A stretch of DNA of 64,000 bases from Hevea brasiliensis. Lineage: Eukaryota; Streptophyta; Magnoliopsida; Malpighiales; Euphorbiaceae. Shown here piece after piece: positions 1 to 11,127 of the stretch (position 1 is its first letter; every line of letters starts with the position of its first letter). The DNA lies in NCBI RefSeq assembly GCF_030052815.1, contig NC_079510.1, positions 38,844,853 through 38,908,852 on the forward strand. Direction: 5' to 3'. The position numbers and the translations under genes are program-made. The notes under the pieces are model-generated. The model was not told where the DNA came from, made no database searches, and saw nothing but the letters and a program-made list of their open reading frames with translations.

Positions 1-268
1 CTTTCTCCTGCCCTTCCAAATAAAATTCAGCACAATTAGATTGATACATTATGCAATTTGAAAATTGTATTGTTTGAAATTGTCTCTGCATTTGTCCAAT
101 GGTGCAAAAAATTTGGTCTGTTTGTTAGAACAAATTTTTTTTTTGGTGGATTCATGTTTCTGTAGCTCCACCATCATGAGGTATAACATGTAATTATGTC
201 TTCATTTCCATTTAAGGGTAAAAATTTTCTTGTTAAATCATGTATTTTTCCTTTATAAATAACTACAG

Positions 269-1499
269 GTTGACATTTTGGCTATCAAACTCTGTTGTGT
301 TGAGAGCAATTATAAGCCAGGTAATAGGTGACAGAGAGCTATCACTTTCTGGTAAAAGGAATATAGAGATGAATGACGGTGGAAAGGGGAACAAGATGAT
401 GCCATCTTCGCTAAAATGGATGCAGTCATCTTCTGGCAGGAAGGAAAATAAGAGTGTTATTTGTGGAGATTTAGGTGACTTGGAGGATCCACATGAATTT
501 GTATCTGCGCTGGAAAAAGTTGAAGCTTGGATCTTTTCCCGAATTGTTGAGTCTATATGGTGGCAGGTCTCACTTTGATTCTTTTTCTCTAGTTATCTTT
601 TTTGCTGTTTTCTAAGTTACTAAATATGTTAAAATTGAATCACTGTATTGAATATTTTTTAAAATAATTTTTCTTCGTGTTTCTGTTCCAGAGTCTTACC
701 CCACACATGCAATCTGCTGCTACAAAAGCGATTGATAGATACATTTGTTATGGCTCAAAGAAAAACCTTGGAAGAACATCAAGTTCAGGTGATCAAGATC
801 AAGAAAACCTTTCATTAGAACTTTGGAAGAAGGTGTTCAACGATGCCTGTGAGAGACTTTGTCCTCTTAGAGGTGGTGGGCATGAGTGTGGCTGTTTGCC
901 TGGGTTGGCCAGACTGGTAAATCTATAAACTCTTCAAGTTTTCTACCTCCTTTCCAACTCTGTGTAATGATGGGATTGTGATGTTGGAAATTGTGTCATC
1001 TCTCTATGTACATATCAATGTGCCTCAGATTTGAAAAAATGATAGCATAGAAATCTGTACTACAAAATTTAAGTCAACACATTGCTTTTGTCTTGTAAGT
1101 GCTAGCAGTAGGAAAAATAGTCTTATTTGAAAACCAAGAATGTTCAACTGTCAAACTTGGTGATTTTTCTTTGCATATTGGTGACTGCATTTATTCAGAT
1201 TGATTGACGTAGTTTAACAATGTTCTGTCTAATTATGTTTGCTTTGCTTTAAACAATATGCCATTATTATTTTTTTTTAATCTAGATAATGGAGCAATGC
1301 GTGGCTAGATTAGATGTGGCAATGTTTAATGCCATTCTTCGTGAATCTGCTGATGACATCCCAACTGATCCATTGTCTGACCCTATCAATGATTCAAAGG
1401 TTCTTCCTATTCCAGCTGGCAAATCAAGCTTTGGGGCTGGAGCACAATTGAAAAATGCGGTGAGAAATGCAATTCCTATATAACCCAATACCTGTAGTC

Positions 1500-1530
<31 letters not shown>

Positions 1531-2296
1531 TTTCCTTTTTCCACTTATGGTCAGGACTATACTCAGGCCAGTTTAATTGCACCAAGACAGTTAATGATCA
1601 TGTGTTACATATGTCAGCTGATGTTTATTTTCCCCTAGATTTAAAGTTCTCTTTTCTTTTAAAGTTCCCCTCGACTTGAAAACCTGCATTTCAGTCTTTT
1701 GCGCCTTGCTGGCTTTTATTTTTATGATTGAATGTTCTCTATTTTGTTTATTTGAGGAAAAAAAAGAGGAAATGAGTATGAAATACTACTTGTAAGATTC
1801 ACAAATGCTATATTGGACTGGACTTGTCTGTTTGGTAACCATTTATCTTTTCAAGTAGTTGTCAATTACATCATTTGGAAGGAGACATTTTCTATTCATG
1901 GGAGTTCAATTTATTTGACAGACAGTTTTAAGATTCATTACCTGTATCCTATTATTATTTATATTTTCTGGCATTTCTTAAAAACTCCTAAAAGCAAGCT
2001 AGTGAATGTGCTGATATTAAAGTAACAGTGATCGCATTTACTAAATCTAAAAGTAGTTTTCCTTGTGTTTTCATATCAGATTGGCAACTGGTCTAGATGG
2101 CTGACTGACTTATTTGGCATGGATGATGACTCACTTGAAGAGGACAATGACAGGGATGAGAATGATGAGAGACAGGACATATCCTTCAAATCTTTCCATC
2201 TCCTTAATGCCTTGAGCGATCTCATGATGCTTCCCAAGGACATGCTCTTGAGCAGGTCCATAAGAAAAGAGGTTTGACACTCATTTTGACCCTTCC

Positions 2297-2335
<39 letters not shown>

Positions 2336-4113
2336 TCGCTCGATTAATACAGCAGGCCTTTCAACGACAATAATGGTAATAACGTAAATATATGTTATAT
2401 AAAATTCAGTAAACCATATAAAAAATGATAGAAAATGCAAACCTAATTTCCTTGTGATATTATGATAATATATAATACCCACCAATTGAAGTCAAACAGG
2501 TATAAAACTATTGTTTTTCAATTGCTTGATCATTGGTCCAGATTAGGAGTACCTTTTATGCCCTAGCTTAGCGTGTTAATTTTCTTTGTGGCCTCAGCGG
2601 AAAAGTCATGTATGTGGCATGTGCTGTATCTTTTGTATGGATATACGGTACACCTTTAGCTGAAAAGTTATTTTAATATTTCATTTGTTCTTAGATGTTG
2701 TGAATTCATATCTAATATCATGAGGTTACCATTGTAAAAATAATGCAAGTAATGAAATATACATATAAAAAAAAAAAAACCTTTATGAGGGGGGACTAGA
2801 ACTTTGCAATCCTTATTTACTGAGTGTATTTTTCATTTTTTTGAAGGTATGCCCTACATTTGGAGCTCCATTAATCAAAAGGGTTCTTGACAATTTTGTC
2901 ACAGATGAGTTTTGCCCCGAACCTATTCCTGACATTGTGCTTGAAGCCCTAGAGTCTGAGGTTGGTGATTTTCTAAATTCATCTGCATTATTTTGCTTCT
3001 GTACTTTCTTGTAGTTATCAATTTGGATTTATTCCTGGAGTTAAACAAAAACCATTTAACATGAGCGTGTACTAGGGGTGCTTTTGCATATTCAAATAAT
3101 ACAATTATTTTATATGATTTCATCTTTTACAATCCTAAAATGGGAATAGACCAAAAGCATCTTTTGGTCTCTAGGTTTTGTACGAAATGTCACTTGACAC
3201 TCTCGCCTTTAGTTAAATTTCATATGATGCTTGAACTTTGTAAAAGTGTAACCTATTAAACTCCTGAACTTTATAAAAGTGTAACGAAAAGTCAAAGCAT
3301 ATGCAATTCATGTTTGTGTATTCACCAATTGCATGGCTTAAATAGTTACACTTTTGTAAAATTCAGATGTCAAATGAGATTCAACTAAAGGTGAGGGTGC
3401 CAAGTGAGTTTTTAGTTAAAGGTCAAGGATCAAAAGAGGCTTTCCAACTATAGAAATATCCAACCTTTTTTATGAAGTCTCCATCGGTTAGAGCCTTTAT
3501 AGCATCTTAAAAGAATTGATGGACCCAATCCTGATCTAAATTCTACTCAGGTTAGGTTGGGTTGGTTCCAATGATGGGTCTGCTTTCAGTCAACTAGCAA
3601 AAGGCAAACTGACCTTCAATTGGTTCTGGTTTGAGGGCAGCTTGAACTAACCCAGGTCCAGTTGCACCCTAGATTTTGAATGTCCTTGGTTGAAGAATTA
3701 ACCCAACATGTGGTTGAAGATCATAACAAAATATGGCTTTTATCTTGGTTTAGGATCCTTACGAGGCTGGGGAGGAGTCTGTCACAACCATACCATACAT
3801 TGCAGCTCCACCATTTTATTTGCCACCTTCAGCAGCTTCAGTTGCTGACATTATTGGAGAGTCTGGAAGTCGATTGCAGCTGAGACGAAGTGGCTCATTG
3901 CTCAGAAAGTCACACACCAGCGATGATGAGCTTGATGAATTGAATTCACCTATGGCTTCAATTTTCCTTGTCGGCTCTGAAACTTCACCTGCTCCAACAA
4001 AGCTTGGCTGGAAATCAAAGGAAATGGGAAATCAAAATTCCATTAGATATGAACTTCTTAGGGAAGTATGGATCAACAGTGAACATGTAAATTCCCAAGT
4101 ACATTACATGTAG
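269..4113 (+). CDS. EEIG1/EHBP1 (NT-C2) family protein, C-terminal part; six exons, 5' end outside window
   Basis: Six exons read in one frame with GT-AG borders: 269-566, 692-916, 1286-1459, 2080-2271, 2847-2960 and 3754-4113 (TAG stop), about 453 residues in all. All internal junctions after exon 1 fall between codons. Recognisable stretches are LTFWLSNSVVLR at the start, LEKVEAWIFSRIVESIWWQ, WSRWLTDLFGM followed by an acidic run (DDDSLEEDNDRDENDE), and a Ser-rich tail ending LLREVWINSE. The FWLSN start resembles the helical DIL region of class V/XI myosins. The set matches, from memory, the C-terminal half of plant proteins annotated as EEIG1/EHBP1 N-terminal domain proteins (some called gar2-related). 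The C2-like N-terminal domain would lie left of base 1. These proteins are thought to act in membrane or organelle-cytoskeleton association; the exact role is not known from sequence. Bases 1-268 look like intron. No damage is seen, so the gene is probably functional. Confidence 0.5.
1500..1533. repeat. (TA)n plus T-tract in intron 3
   Basis: About ten TA units run directly into a T-rich tract inside the third visible intron (1460-2079). Simple sequence, likely length-variable. Confidence 0.9.
2298..2330. repeat. poly(A) tract in intron 4
   Basis: An uninterrupted run of 33 A starts 26 bases after the donor site at 2272. No flanking duplication that would mark a retroposed copy was seen. Confidence 0.9.
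3153..3445. mobile_element. MITE-like inverted repeat inside intron 5
   Basis: The two halves of this roughly 290-bp block are imperfect reverse complements over about 110 bp. The left arm carries TTTTGGTCTCTAGG, CACTTGACACTCTCGCC and TTTGTAAAAGTGTAAC. The right arm, reversed, carries TTTTGATCCTTGACC, CACTTGGCACCCTCACC and TTTACAAAAGTGTAAC. It is a small non-autonomous element or foldback that would form a long hairpin in the pre-mRNA. The target-site duplication is not clear. Confidence 0.65.
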
Positions 4114-4725
4114 ATGATGCTTCACCTTGATTTATCATGTTTTGCACATCTACAGTCAAGCTTTGGGATTGTCTTGTTAATGTACAAAAGATATCATTTT
4201 CTAGTAGCATAAATGCATAATATATTATTAATATTAATTCTTGCAAAATGTATAAATTCCATAAAAAATTATAATATGATTTGATGTTTTTAAATTTGAG
4301 AAATATACTAATTTATTTCCAAATTAGTGAATCAACTAAGCCTCTCTTTTGTACATTTTATATCTAGCCAAGTGGCCCATTGCATCTGGGATGTGTGGTT
4401 CTTGTTCTTGGTTTGCCTCGCAACAAAAACCAAACCAAACCAAAATTTCTATATGATTTTGATTTGAATTTTTAATGTTTCAATTTCAATTCGATTTAGT
4501 ACGTTCTCAATTTGAGTTTCAATTTTTGAAAATATTTTATATAATTATTTTCATTAAAAGTCATTTAAATTACTATTTAAGCCTTAAAGTTAATTATTAA
4601 TATATAATATAGCATAGACTATATATTTTAGTTATTTTCTAGTTATATAATTTTTAAATACATATGTAATTTAGAATTAAATATATTATATAATATAACA
4701 TTATAAATATATCATATAACATATT

Positions 4726-4757
<32 letters not shown>

Positions 4758-5543
4758 TAAATTTAATTACATATAAATATATAATTATATTAAGTGTATA
4801 ATAAATATTTTAAAAAATTATAGAAAATATTTACATAAAATAAAATTTTGATTTGATTTTAATTTGACATGACTTTAATACTATTTCAATTTAATTTTTA
4901 GTGAATAACTAAACCAAACCAGAGCAGTTAAATAAGGTCAGTGTTCTTTAGTTTGAATTGAAACCCATAACCATGCCAAGATGTACTGCATCCTAGATAA
5001 TTATGACTCAAATAATATTGTCAAATAACTCCTTAGACTTTTGAAAATTTGCAAAATAAAAATAAATACTTTAGGTATAATTTTTTAACATGGTGTCTCC
5101 GCTCGATGGATTAGCAATGTACTCTGAAGATTTCCACAGGTAAATTAAAGATGGGTGCCTGGCAACCACATTCTCTAAAACTAAACGAATAGTAAAGGAT
5201 AGACAACATGCAGAGCCTTGTTCAACCAAAATTTTCTCCAGCAGACTTCAGATACTACATGGCCCAAGATGCTGAATGAGAACATCATTAGCTCACTCGA
5301 AAATTTAGCAAATAATGAACATGATGCTCTCCAAATCAATTTATAATGAATCAAAATCTCGTTCAAATTCACAAACATAAAATCACCTTGAAGAGTTACA
5401 ACAAAACAAGCATAAGATGATAAGTCAATCTGATCTCACCAAGCCCTTGACTGGCACTGCTCCAACCATTGCTTAACTACCATATTGCAAACCTAATGCT
5501 TAGGCATTTCTTGTGCTGAAAGCTTCCTTCATCAAATCACCTA
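4114..5543. other. Intergenic: 3' UTR, AT-rich repeat, shared mTERF 3' flank
   Basis: The 3' UTR of the upstream gene probably ends within the first few hundred bases. From 4410 to 4930 the DNA is very AT-rich, with CCAAACCAAACC near both ends and a (TA)n run at 4734-4757; it is probably an old repeat. From about 5100 to 5543 the sequence (for example GATGGGTGCCTGGCAACCAC at 5150) is shared with the 3' flanks of the mTERF copies near 56.6 and 59.6 kb. It therefore belongs to the duplicated mTERF unit. No further gene is seen. Confidence 0.7.
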
Positions 5544-6689
5544 TCACATTTTGTTACCAAGTCCTTGAGATGTCTCAACCTGATATGCCTGGATCAATTC
5601 AGGGGAATCCTCCTTAAAATAAGCCAAAAACTTGTTCTCGAACTGTTTCTTAGATATGCTTAATGCCGAAACAACATTTACATTCCTTTTAATCAAGCCC
5701 TTGGACATTAGCACTTCCAAAACAGAGCATCTTGGTATGGCAGTTCTCTCCAAACTGATCTTAAATAGTTGTGGGGATCTAACAAGATCTTGAAGCTGCA
5801 AACAAGTTTTGGTCAGATAGAACTCCATTAGTTGCTTAATCTTCTTCTCAGAGGCAGTCATGAATAGTGGTTGTGCTCTAAATGCCATAATAATATCTCT
5901 TTCTGACCAGCCAAAGCTCATCAAGACCTTTTTCTTCCTTTCCCATTTCAGGTTGCTCATAGCAGACATTGAATAAAAAGCATATATAAAGGATTTTCTC
6001 GTTGGTTCAAACCCCATTTCCTTAACTTCCCGAACCACTTCTTCAAAAAAATCAACCCTAAAGCTTATTGAGCGAGGCCACGATAATATTAACCTCCTAA
6101 TACTGGTTTCTGACACACCATGAGCTCGCAAGGTGCAAACGTTAGACAGCATCACCTCAGTACCACAGGTAAGGATATGGGGGGATCGCTTCAAGGCAAG
6201 AGTAACATTCTCATCGGTCTCAAGCAACCCCCTAAGGAAATCAATAGTGGGCAAAATCCGCTTCTTTAAACTAGTCTCTAGAATATTTGTACTTACACAT
6301 AGAATCTTACGCAGGTCAGGCCCTGCAATACCCAGTGACTCAAAATATTCAATCTTGGGTTGAAGGGTTTTTTCTGGATCAGCTAGAATAAGTTGTGGGT
6401 GAATTGAAATTAAGGTTGCAATTTGAGATTTAGTAAACCCATTAGCTCTTAACAGTCGAAGAACCAAGTCTGGTTTATCTGTGCTCTTAATAAGAACATA
6501 CTTGCAGACCGAAACAGCCCTATGTGGTGACAAACCACATGAGTTGGTGAGGTAAGAGAGCGTTAAAGATTGGGCTGTTGAGCTTGAAGCTGAATTTACA
6601 GAAGGTATGGTTTGAATATAACGAACATAACAAGCTTTGGAATCAATGATGCGATGATTAACGAGTAATTTGGATACTAAACGAAACAT
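5544..6689 (-). CDS. mTERF family protein, mitochondrial (copy 1, intact)
   Basis: Single-exon frame of 381 residues. mTERF proteins are helical-repeat nucleic-acid-binding proteins that act in mitochondria or plastids on transcription, splicing or RNA maturation. Residues 1-40 are rich in Arg, Ser and hydroxylated residues with few acids (start MFRLVSKLLVNHR), as in a mitochondrial presequence. Repeated motifs follow, with the typical proline and leucine spacing: DLVLRLLRANGFTKSQIATL (about 75-94), HPQLILADPEKTLQPKIEYF, SLKKRILPTIDFLRGLL and IRRLILSWPRS. Length and arrangement fit the land-plant group annotated MTERF15-like or At5g07900-like. The start matches the aligned start of the paralogues at 55104 and 62760. 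No stop or frameshift is present. The specific organelle target cannot be told. Confidence 0.93.
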   Translation of the reverse strand: MFRLVSKLLVNHRIIDSKACYVRYIQTIPSVNSASSSTAQSLTLSYLTNSCGLSPHRAVSVCKYVLIKSTDKPDLVLRLLRANGFTKSQIATLISIHPQLILADPEKTLQPKIEYFESLGIAGPDLRKILCVSTNILETSLKKRILPTIDFLRGLLETDENVTLALKRSPHILTCGTEVMLSNVCTLRAHGVSETSIRRLILSWPRSISFRVDFFEEVVREVKEMGFEPTRKSFIYAFYSMSAMSNLKWERKKKVLMSFGWSERDIIMAFRAQPLFMTASEKKIKQLMEFYLTKTCLQLQDLVRSPQLFKISLERTAIPRCSVLEVLMSKGLIKRNVNVVSALSISKKQFENKFLAYFKEDSPELIQAYQVETSQGLGNKM

Positions 6690-6890
6690 TTCTTCAAAAT
6701 AGAAAGAAGGGCTTTAGCAATATAAACTTACAGAATAACAGAACCAGACAATGGCGATGTTTCGAAATAGAACCGTAAACCCTATTGGGAAAATGGCGGA
6801 AGAGAGCCCCTTCGCTGTTCACTCGCAGGGATCCTATCTTTCGCAACTCCCAATTCAAAATAAAAGCCCAATCTAAAGCTCTGAAAAAAA
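6690..6890 (-). promoter_or_regulatory. Promoter/5' leader of mTERF copy 1 with telo-box and site II motif
   Basis: A block of about 150 bp upstream of the start is shared with the paralogues. It holds AAACCCTA at 6777-6784 (telo-box core) and TGGGCT on the - strand at 6865-6870 (site II type). Both motifs are known from plant promoters of genes for ribosome and organelle biogenesis. Their use here is inferred. Confidence 0.5.
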
Positions 6891-7130
6891 TCCGGAAATA
6901 GAGACGAAACTGGAGAGCAAGAAAAAACGAAAAAATCCGGCCAACTAGTTTCCTATTTGACCCGATTCTAGTATAATTAGGTTTAACTTCGGCAAAAATA
7001 CTTTTTTAGACCCTTCGTAGTTATTCTTATAGTCAAATAAGCTTTTATTTAATTGATTCATTTAAGCTTATAGAGTTAATTAAGTGTTTTTTTAAATTTA
7101 ATTGATCCATTTAAATATGTGATAATTACT
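6891..7130. other. AT-rich spacer
   Basis: No gene is seen. It holds repeats of the type TTTAATTGATCCATTTAA, which also occur on the right side of the next element, near 8440-8460. Confidence 0.5.
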
Positions 7131-8421
7131 TTTAAGACCTGTTTGATTTAATTATTTAATACAGTTAATAATTATTAGTTGATAATTATTATCGTTAGCT
7201 GAAAATTAATTTATATTAAGTGTTTAGTAAAATTATATTTAGCTATTATTATTATTGACATGTAAAATGACTAATAAGAGTGATATATAATTTATTTTAT
7301 TTTTGAAATAATAATAAAATTATACATTTACTATATTATATTATTTATTTTATTATTAAATTAAATATATAATTATTAATAGAGCTGTGTAATTTTCGGT
7401 GTGAATCGAAAAATCAAACTGAATCTAGTCATTTTGGTTCAATCGGTTTGGTTTTTTAGTTTTATTGGTTCAGTTTTGTTTCAAAATTTGAACATATTCG
7501 GTTTTCTGTTCAGTTCGGTTTTTTATTAGTTAAAACCGATAAAACCGATTAAATTGAATAGTCAAATGACCCAAATAATTTTTCAGCTCAAGATGCAAAA
7601 GCCTCAAGGCCCAAGATACATAACCCAGGCCAAAAAAATAAAAATTCTAATATTTTTGGTTTAATGCAACGGAACCAAACGAATCGATATTTTTCTATTT
7701 GGTCCGGTTCGATTCTCCTTAGGTGATCGGTTTGGTTTGATTTATATTTTTAAGGGATTTAGTTTTTCGATTTTTGATATTCGGTTCGGTTCAGAACCGA
7801 ACCAACCGAATGCTCTTCCCTAATTACTAATTTAATATATTATATCGTTTATTATATTATTAAATAAATATATGATTATTGATTCGTTATATTATATCAT
7901 ATATTTTATTATTGAAATAAGAAAATAATTAAATTCTTTAAAAAAATTATTATATAACTTTAAAAATATAATTATAAAATAATAAAATAATTATTATTGC
8001 TGATTAAAAAAACTTATAATTAATTTTAAGTTTTTAGGTGTAAAAAACGTATTTTTTATAATAAATAAATATTTTATATTTTATGTTATTAATAACAAAT
8101 ATTTTAATAAAGTTATAATAAGTTAATTAAGATGTTAAAATTATAAATGAGAAAGATAAAAGTATTAATAAAATTAATTTTCTAGTTAAATAAAAAAGAA
8201 TAATATGGTCTAAATAAAAAATAAAATCAAATCAGTTATCAGCTGACGAGAAATAGCTTTAAAAATATAGCTGATACAAACTGCAGCTGATAGGTATGTA
8301 CCAGTTACCTATCAACTATCAATTCTATTTTTTTAAAATTTATCAAACACTTTAGTTCACCTTTTTTAGTGTCTATGAGCTATCAGTTGCACCCAACAGG
8401 TGAACCAAACACCCTCTTAGA
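7131..8421. mobile_element. TIR element (hAT/MITE-like), copy 1, interrupted
   Basis: The left end GACCTGTTTGATTTAA and the right end (reverse complement AGAGGGTGTTTGGTTCA) form imperfect terminal inverted repeats. Without the 443-bp insertion at 7380-7822 the element is about 0.85 kb and non-coding. A second, inverted and truncated copy lies at 52573-53218 and shares the interior (for example CAGCTGATAGCTGATTTGGTTTT there against the complement of 8229-8255). The target-site duplication is unclear. Confidence 0.6.
7380..7822. mobile_element. hAT-like MITE nested in the 7.1-8.4 kb element
   Basis: Starts TAGAGCTGTG, ends TGCTCTTCCCTA, and is dense in CGGTT/AACCG words near both ends (GGTTCGGTTC, AACCGAACC). 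It is flanked by ATTATTAA (7372-7379) and ATTACTAA (7823-7830), an 8-bp duplication with one mismatch, as expected for hAT elements. The second copy of the host element at 52.6-53.2 kb has the uninterrupted site, which confirms the borders. It is non-coding. Confidence 0.72.
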
Positions 8422-8519
8422 TTTAAATAAGCTCTTACCAATTTAATTGATCCATTTAACCCCCTATGAATAAAAAATTCACTTTTACAAGCTCTTATTT
8501 GATGCTGCGTGTGCAAGTA

Positions 8520-9384
8520 AGGCGAAAGGTGAAATGCGATACTAAGACGACAGAGTACTCTATGGTCTTAGGTGAGAGGCGAGAGCCTTTTTGAAGCAAG
8601 GTGTCATAACCTTGATTGCCTAAATTATATATATACGTGTACTTATAATCAAATTAATAATAATTAATAATTTCTATATAAAATAAACAACTAATTAACA
8701 AGACAAAAAGCAAAACTAATTAAATTAACAAGAATAACAATTAAAAAGCAAACTAATTACAAACAAATTAACAATACCCATATTAATTAAACAATTAATT
8801 AACAAGGACAAAAAGTAAAATAATCAAATTAACAATATAATAATAATTACTATATAAAATAAACAACTAATGAGAACTAATGTCTAATTAACAAAACAAA
8901 AAGCAAAATTAATCAAATTAACAAGAATAATAAGTAAAAAGTAACTAATTACCATTAAATTAACAATACCCATATTAAATAATCAACCAATCAACAAGTA
9001 AAATAATTAATTTAACAATACCCATGTTAAATAATCAACTAATTAACAAGTAAAATAATTAATTTAACAATATCCATAAAATTTAAATAATTAATTAATA
9101 AAAATAAAAAGTAAAATAATTAAATTAATAGCAAATAATTAAATAATTAATAAAACCCAACCAGAAAAAAAGGGAGGAAAACTGTTGTACCGAGTGCCGA
9201 CAGTATAAGAGGGTAAATAGAGGAGGAAGAAGCCAACCAGGGAACTGGGGAGAAGGAGAAGAAGAAGGAGAAGGAAAGGAAAAAAAAAAGAAAAAGAAAA
9301 AGAAAAAGGGAAACTACTGCACTGCATGAGTTTTTTCCAAAGAAAAGAGTAGGAGAGGAAGAAATAACAGAGGAGGAAGAAGAA

Positions 9385-9415
<31 letters not shown>

Positions 9416-9662
9416 CGCACCTAGAGTAAACGCAGCACCTGAAGTAAAAGCAACACCTTATTTTTGTCAGTAGTAGGTGAATTTTGTAGGTTTTTATATT
9501 TTTGTCTTAAAAAATGGGTTTTGCTTTGTTGAAAAAGGTGACGCCTCTCGCCTGCCTAGAGCCTCAGCGCCACCTATCGTAGTGCCAAGAGAGGCAACCC
9601 AGTAAAGGCGACAGAGGGGTGCCTCGCCTCGCCTGGGCGCCTCTCATGCCTTTGATAACACT
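8520..9662. mobile_element. Non-coding element with GGCGAGG-rich inverted ends
   Basis: The left end (AAGGCGAAAGGTG, GTGAGAGGCGAGAGCC, GAAGCAAGGTGTC) and the reverse complement of the right end (GGCGAGGCGAGGCACC, AGGCGAGAGGCGTCACC) are imperfect inverted repeats of about 100 bp. Between them lie AT-rich short repeats of the type ATTAACAAG (8630-9150) and a purine tract. No transposase frame is present. The family is not identified. Confidence 0.45.
9238..9418. repeat. Polypurine tract ending in (GA)n
   Basis: About 180 bp of almost pure A/G on the + strand, with GAAGGAGAA-type repeats, AAAAAG repeats and a (GA) run at 9387-9414. The open frame on its complement is low-complexity and is not a gene. 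Confidence 0.85.
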
Positions 9663-9852
9663 GGTGTGCTCTGTTAAACATGACTTCAGCATGCACAGTG
9701 CCACTGGGTCATGCAGCACCTGAAGCTCCTTTTCTGTATCTAGCACATGGCATGATGAAAAGTACTAAACTCAACACTAGGTATGTTGAATGACAATAAT
9801 AGTGTATAGCACCCATATTTCCAATTATTTGTCTTCTATTGATGGAATTAAG

Positions 9853-9901
<49 letters not shown>

Positions 9902-10375
9902 TTACCTCTTAGGTTATGTAATAAAAATTGATATTAACTAAATGTCCGTCTATCATGTGTAAGTCACATTGATAGCGATTATACCTTTTTAACCCAAATT
10001 TTGCTTTTACAATCCTCCACTTGACACAGTGTGTGCTCCATTAAATGTGAGTTTAGCATTACTTAGTGTCACTAGGTCATACAGCGCCTGAAGCTCCTTT
10101 TCTGCATCTAGCATGGGGCATGCTAAAAAGTACTGAATTTAGTACTGAACATGCTGAATGGAAAAAACAATGCATAACATCCATACTTTTAATTATTTAT
10201 CTTCTATTGATAAAAATAAGTCATAGAGAGAGAAAGTGAGAGAGTAGTTAAAAGCTAACTTTTAGGTTATGTAACAAAAATACATGTCAATTAAACATTC
10301 ATCTATCATGTATGAGTCACGTAATAAAGATTAGGTCTCTTTGACCTAAATTTTTAACGTTTTAACTTTAAAAGT
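9663..10375. repeat. Diverged tandem duplication, two units of about 350 bp
   Basis: Unit 1 (about 9663-10015) and unit 2 (about 10028-10375) share TGTGCTC..TTAAA, CTGAAGCTCCTTTTCTG, ATCTAGCA, TTATTTGTCTTCTATTGAT-like words, CTTTTAGGTTATGTAA and CTATCATGT in the same order. Unit 1 contains a (CA)n expansion where unit 2 has a short GA-rich run. Function unknown. Confidence 0.75.
9852..9897. repeat. (CA)n microsatellite
   Basis: About 22 uninterrupted CA units inside unit 1 of the tandem duplication. Confidence 0.95.
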
Positions 10376-11091
10376 AATTGTTAGGGGCTTACATGGATTA
10401 ACTAAATTAACAATAACTGTCACACCTTACCCTTCTGTAAGGCATAACATGATCCCGTAGAATACCTAATGAACTACCGAACTTCACCTACCGATAACTC
10501 ATTAAGTACCCTACAAGGGATTTTAAAACAATTTTCTTATCTTTGACAAGTGGTGAGCATTTCAAATAAGTATTTAAAACATTTAGTTGAAATTAAAACT
10601 AATTAATATTTTTGGCCATTTTAGTTTTCCGCAAATTTTATAAAAATTTTGACAGAGTTTCCTCTGTATTTTGAGAAAACCGTTCTTCGAATACCTGTAA
10701 AAAGCACTTCCAAAAATATTTCACAACTCCCAACCACCAATAATTCTCAAATCAACTCAATCAAGGCACTTCAAATAATTTCACAATACAAATCAAGATT
10801 TCTCATCTCCAAGTATTTAATATCTTCATTTACAAAACATAAAGTAGAAAATTTATGTTTACAAATATTAAATTTACAGAAACAAACCCAAAATAATATT
10901 ATTACAACTTTTATACAAACTTTGTACAAGCTGCTCAAGACCCATGTACATGTCCATACATTTATGTGCAATATATACATCAAAAGAAATATTTACAGTT
11001 AGGGTATAAATTATACCCGAAGACTTCAAGCTGATGACTTCACACACCTCAGCAGCTCAGTCTGCTGCTCCTCTAATCTCTGTATCTGCGA

Positions 11092-11127
11092 CAGCAATAA
11101 AAGCTATCGCTGAGTACTAAGACTCAG
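11092..11127 (-). other. Double hairpin in LTR of element A
   Basis: On the - strand the stem CTGAGT/ACTCAG (11127-11110) is followed at once by CAGCGAT/ATTGCTG (11112-11092, one G-U pair) around a T-rich loop. The same pair of stems occurs at the matching place in other LTRs of this window. In the other LTR of A (19587-19630) both stems are broken by small changes. Confidence 0.55.

Noticed and set aside
9139..9420. 93-residue frame opposite the purine tract
   Set aside because: Only Leu/Ser/Phe low complexity from GAA/GA repeats.
10649..11002. 117-residue open frame, also found at 19127-19504
   Set aside because: It occurs twice only because the LTRs are duplicates; antisense, low-complexity AT-rich code, no domain.
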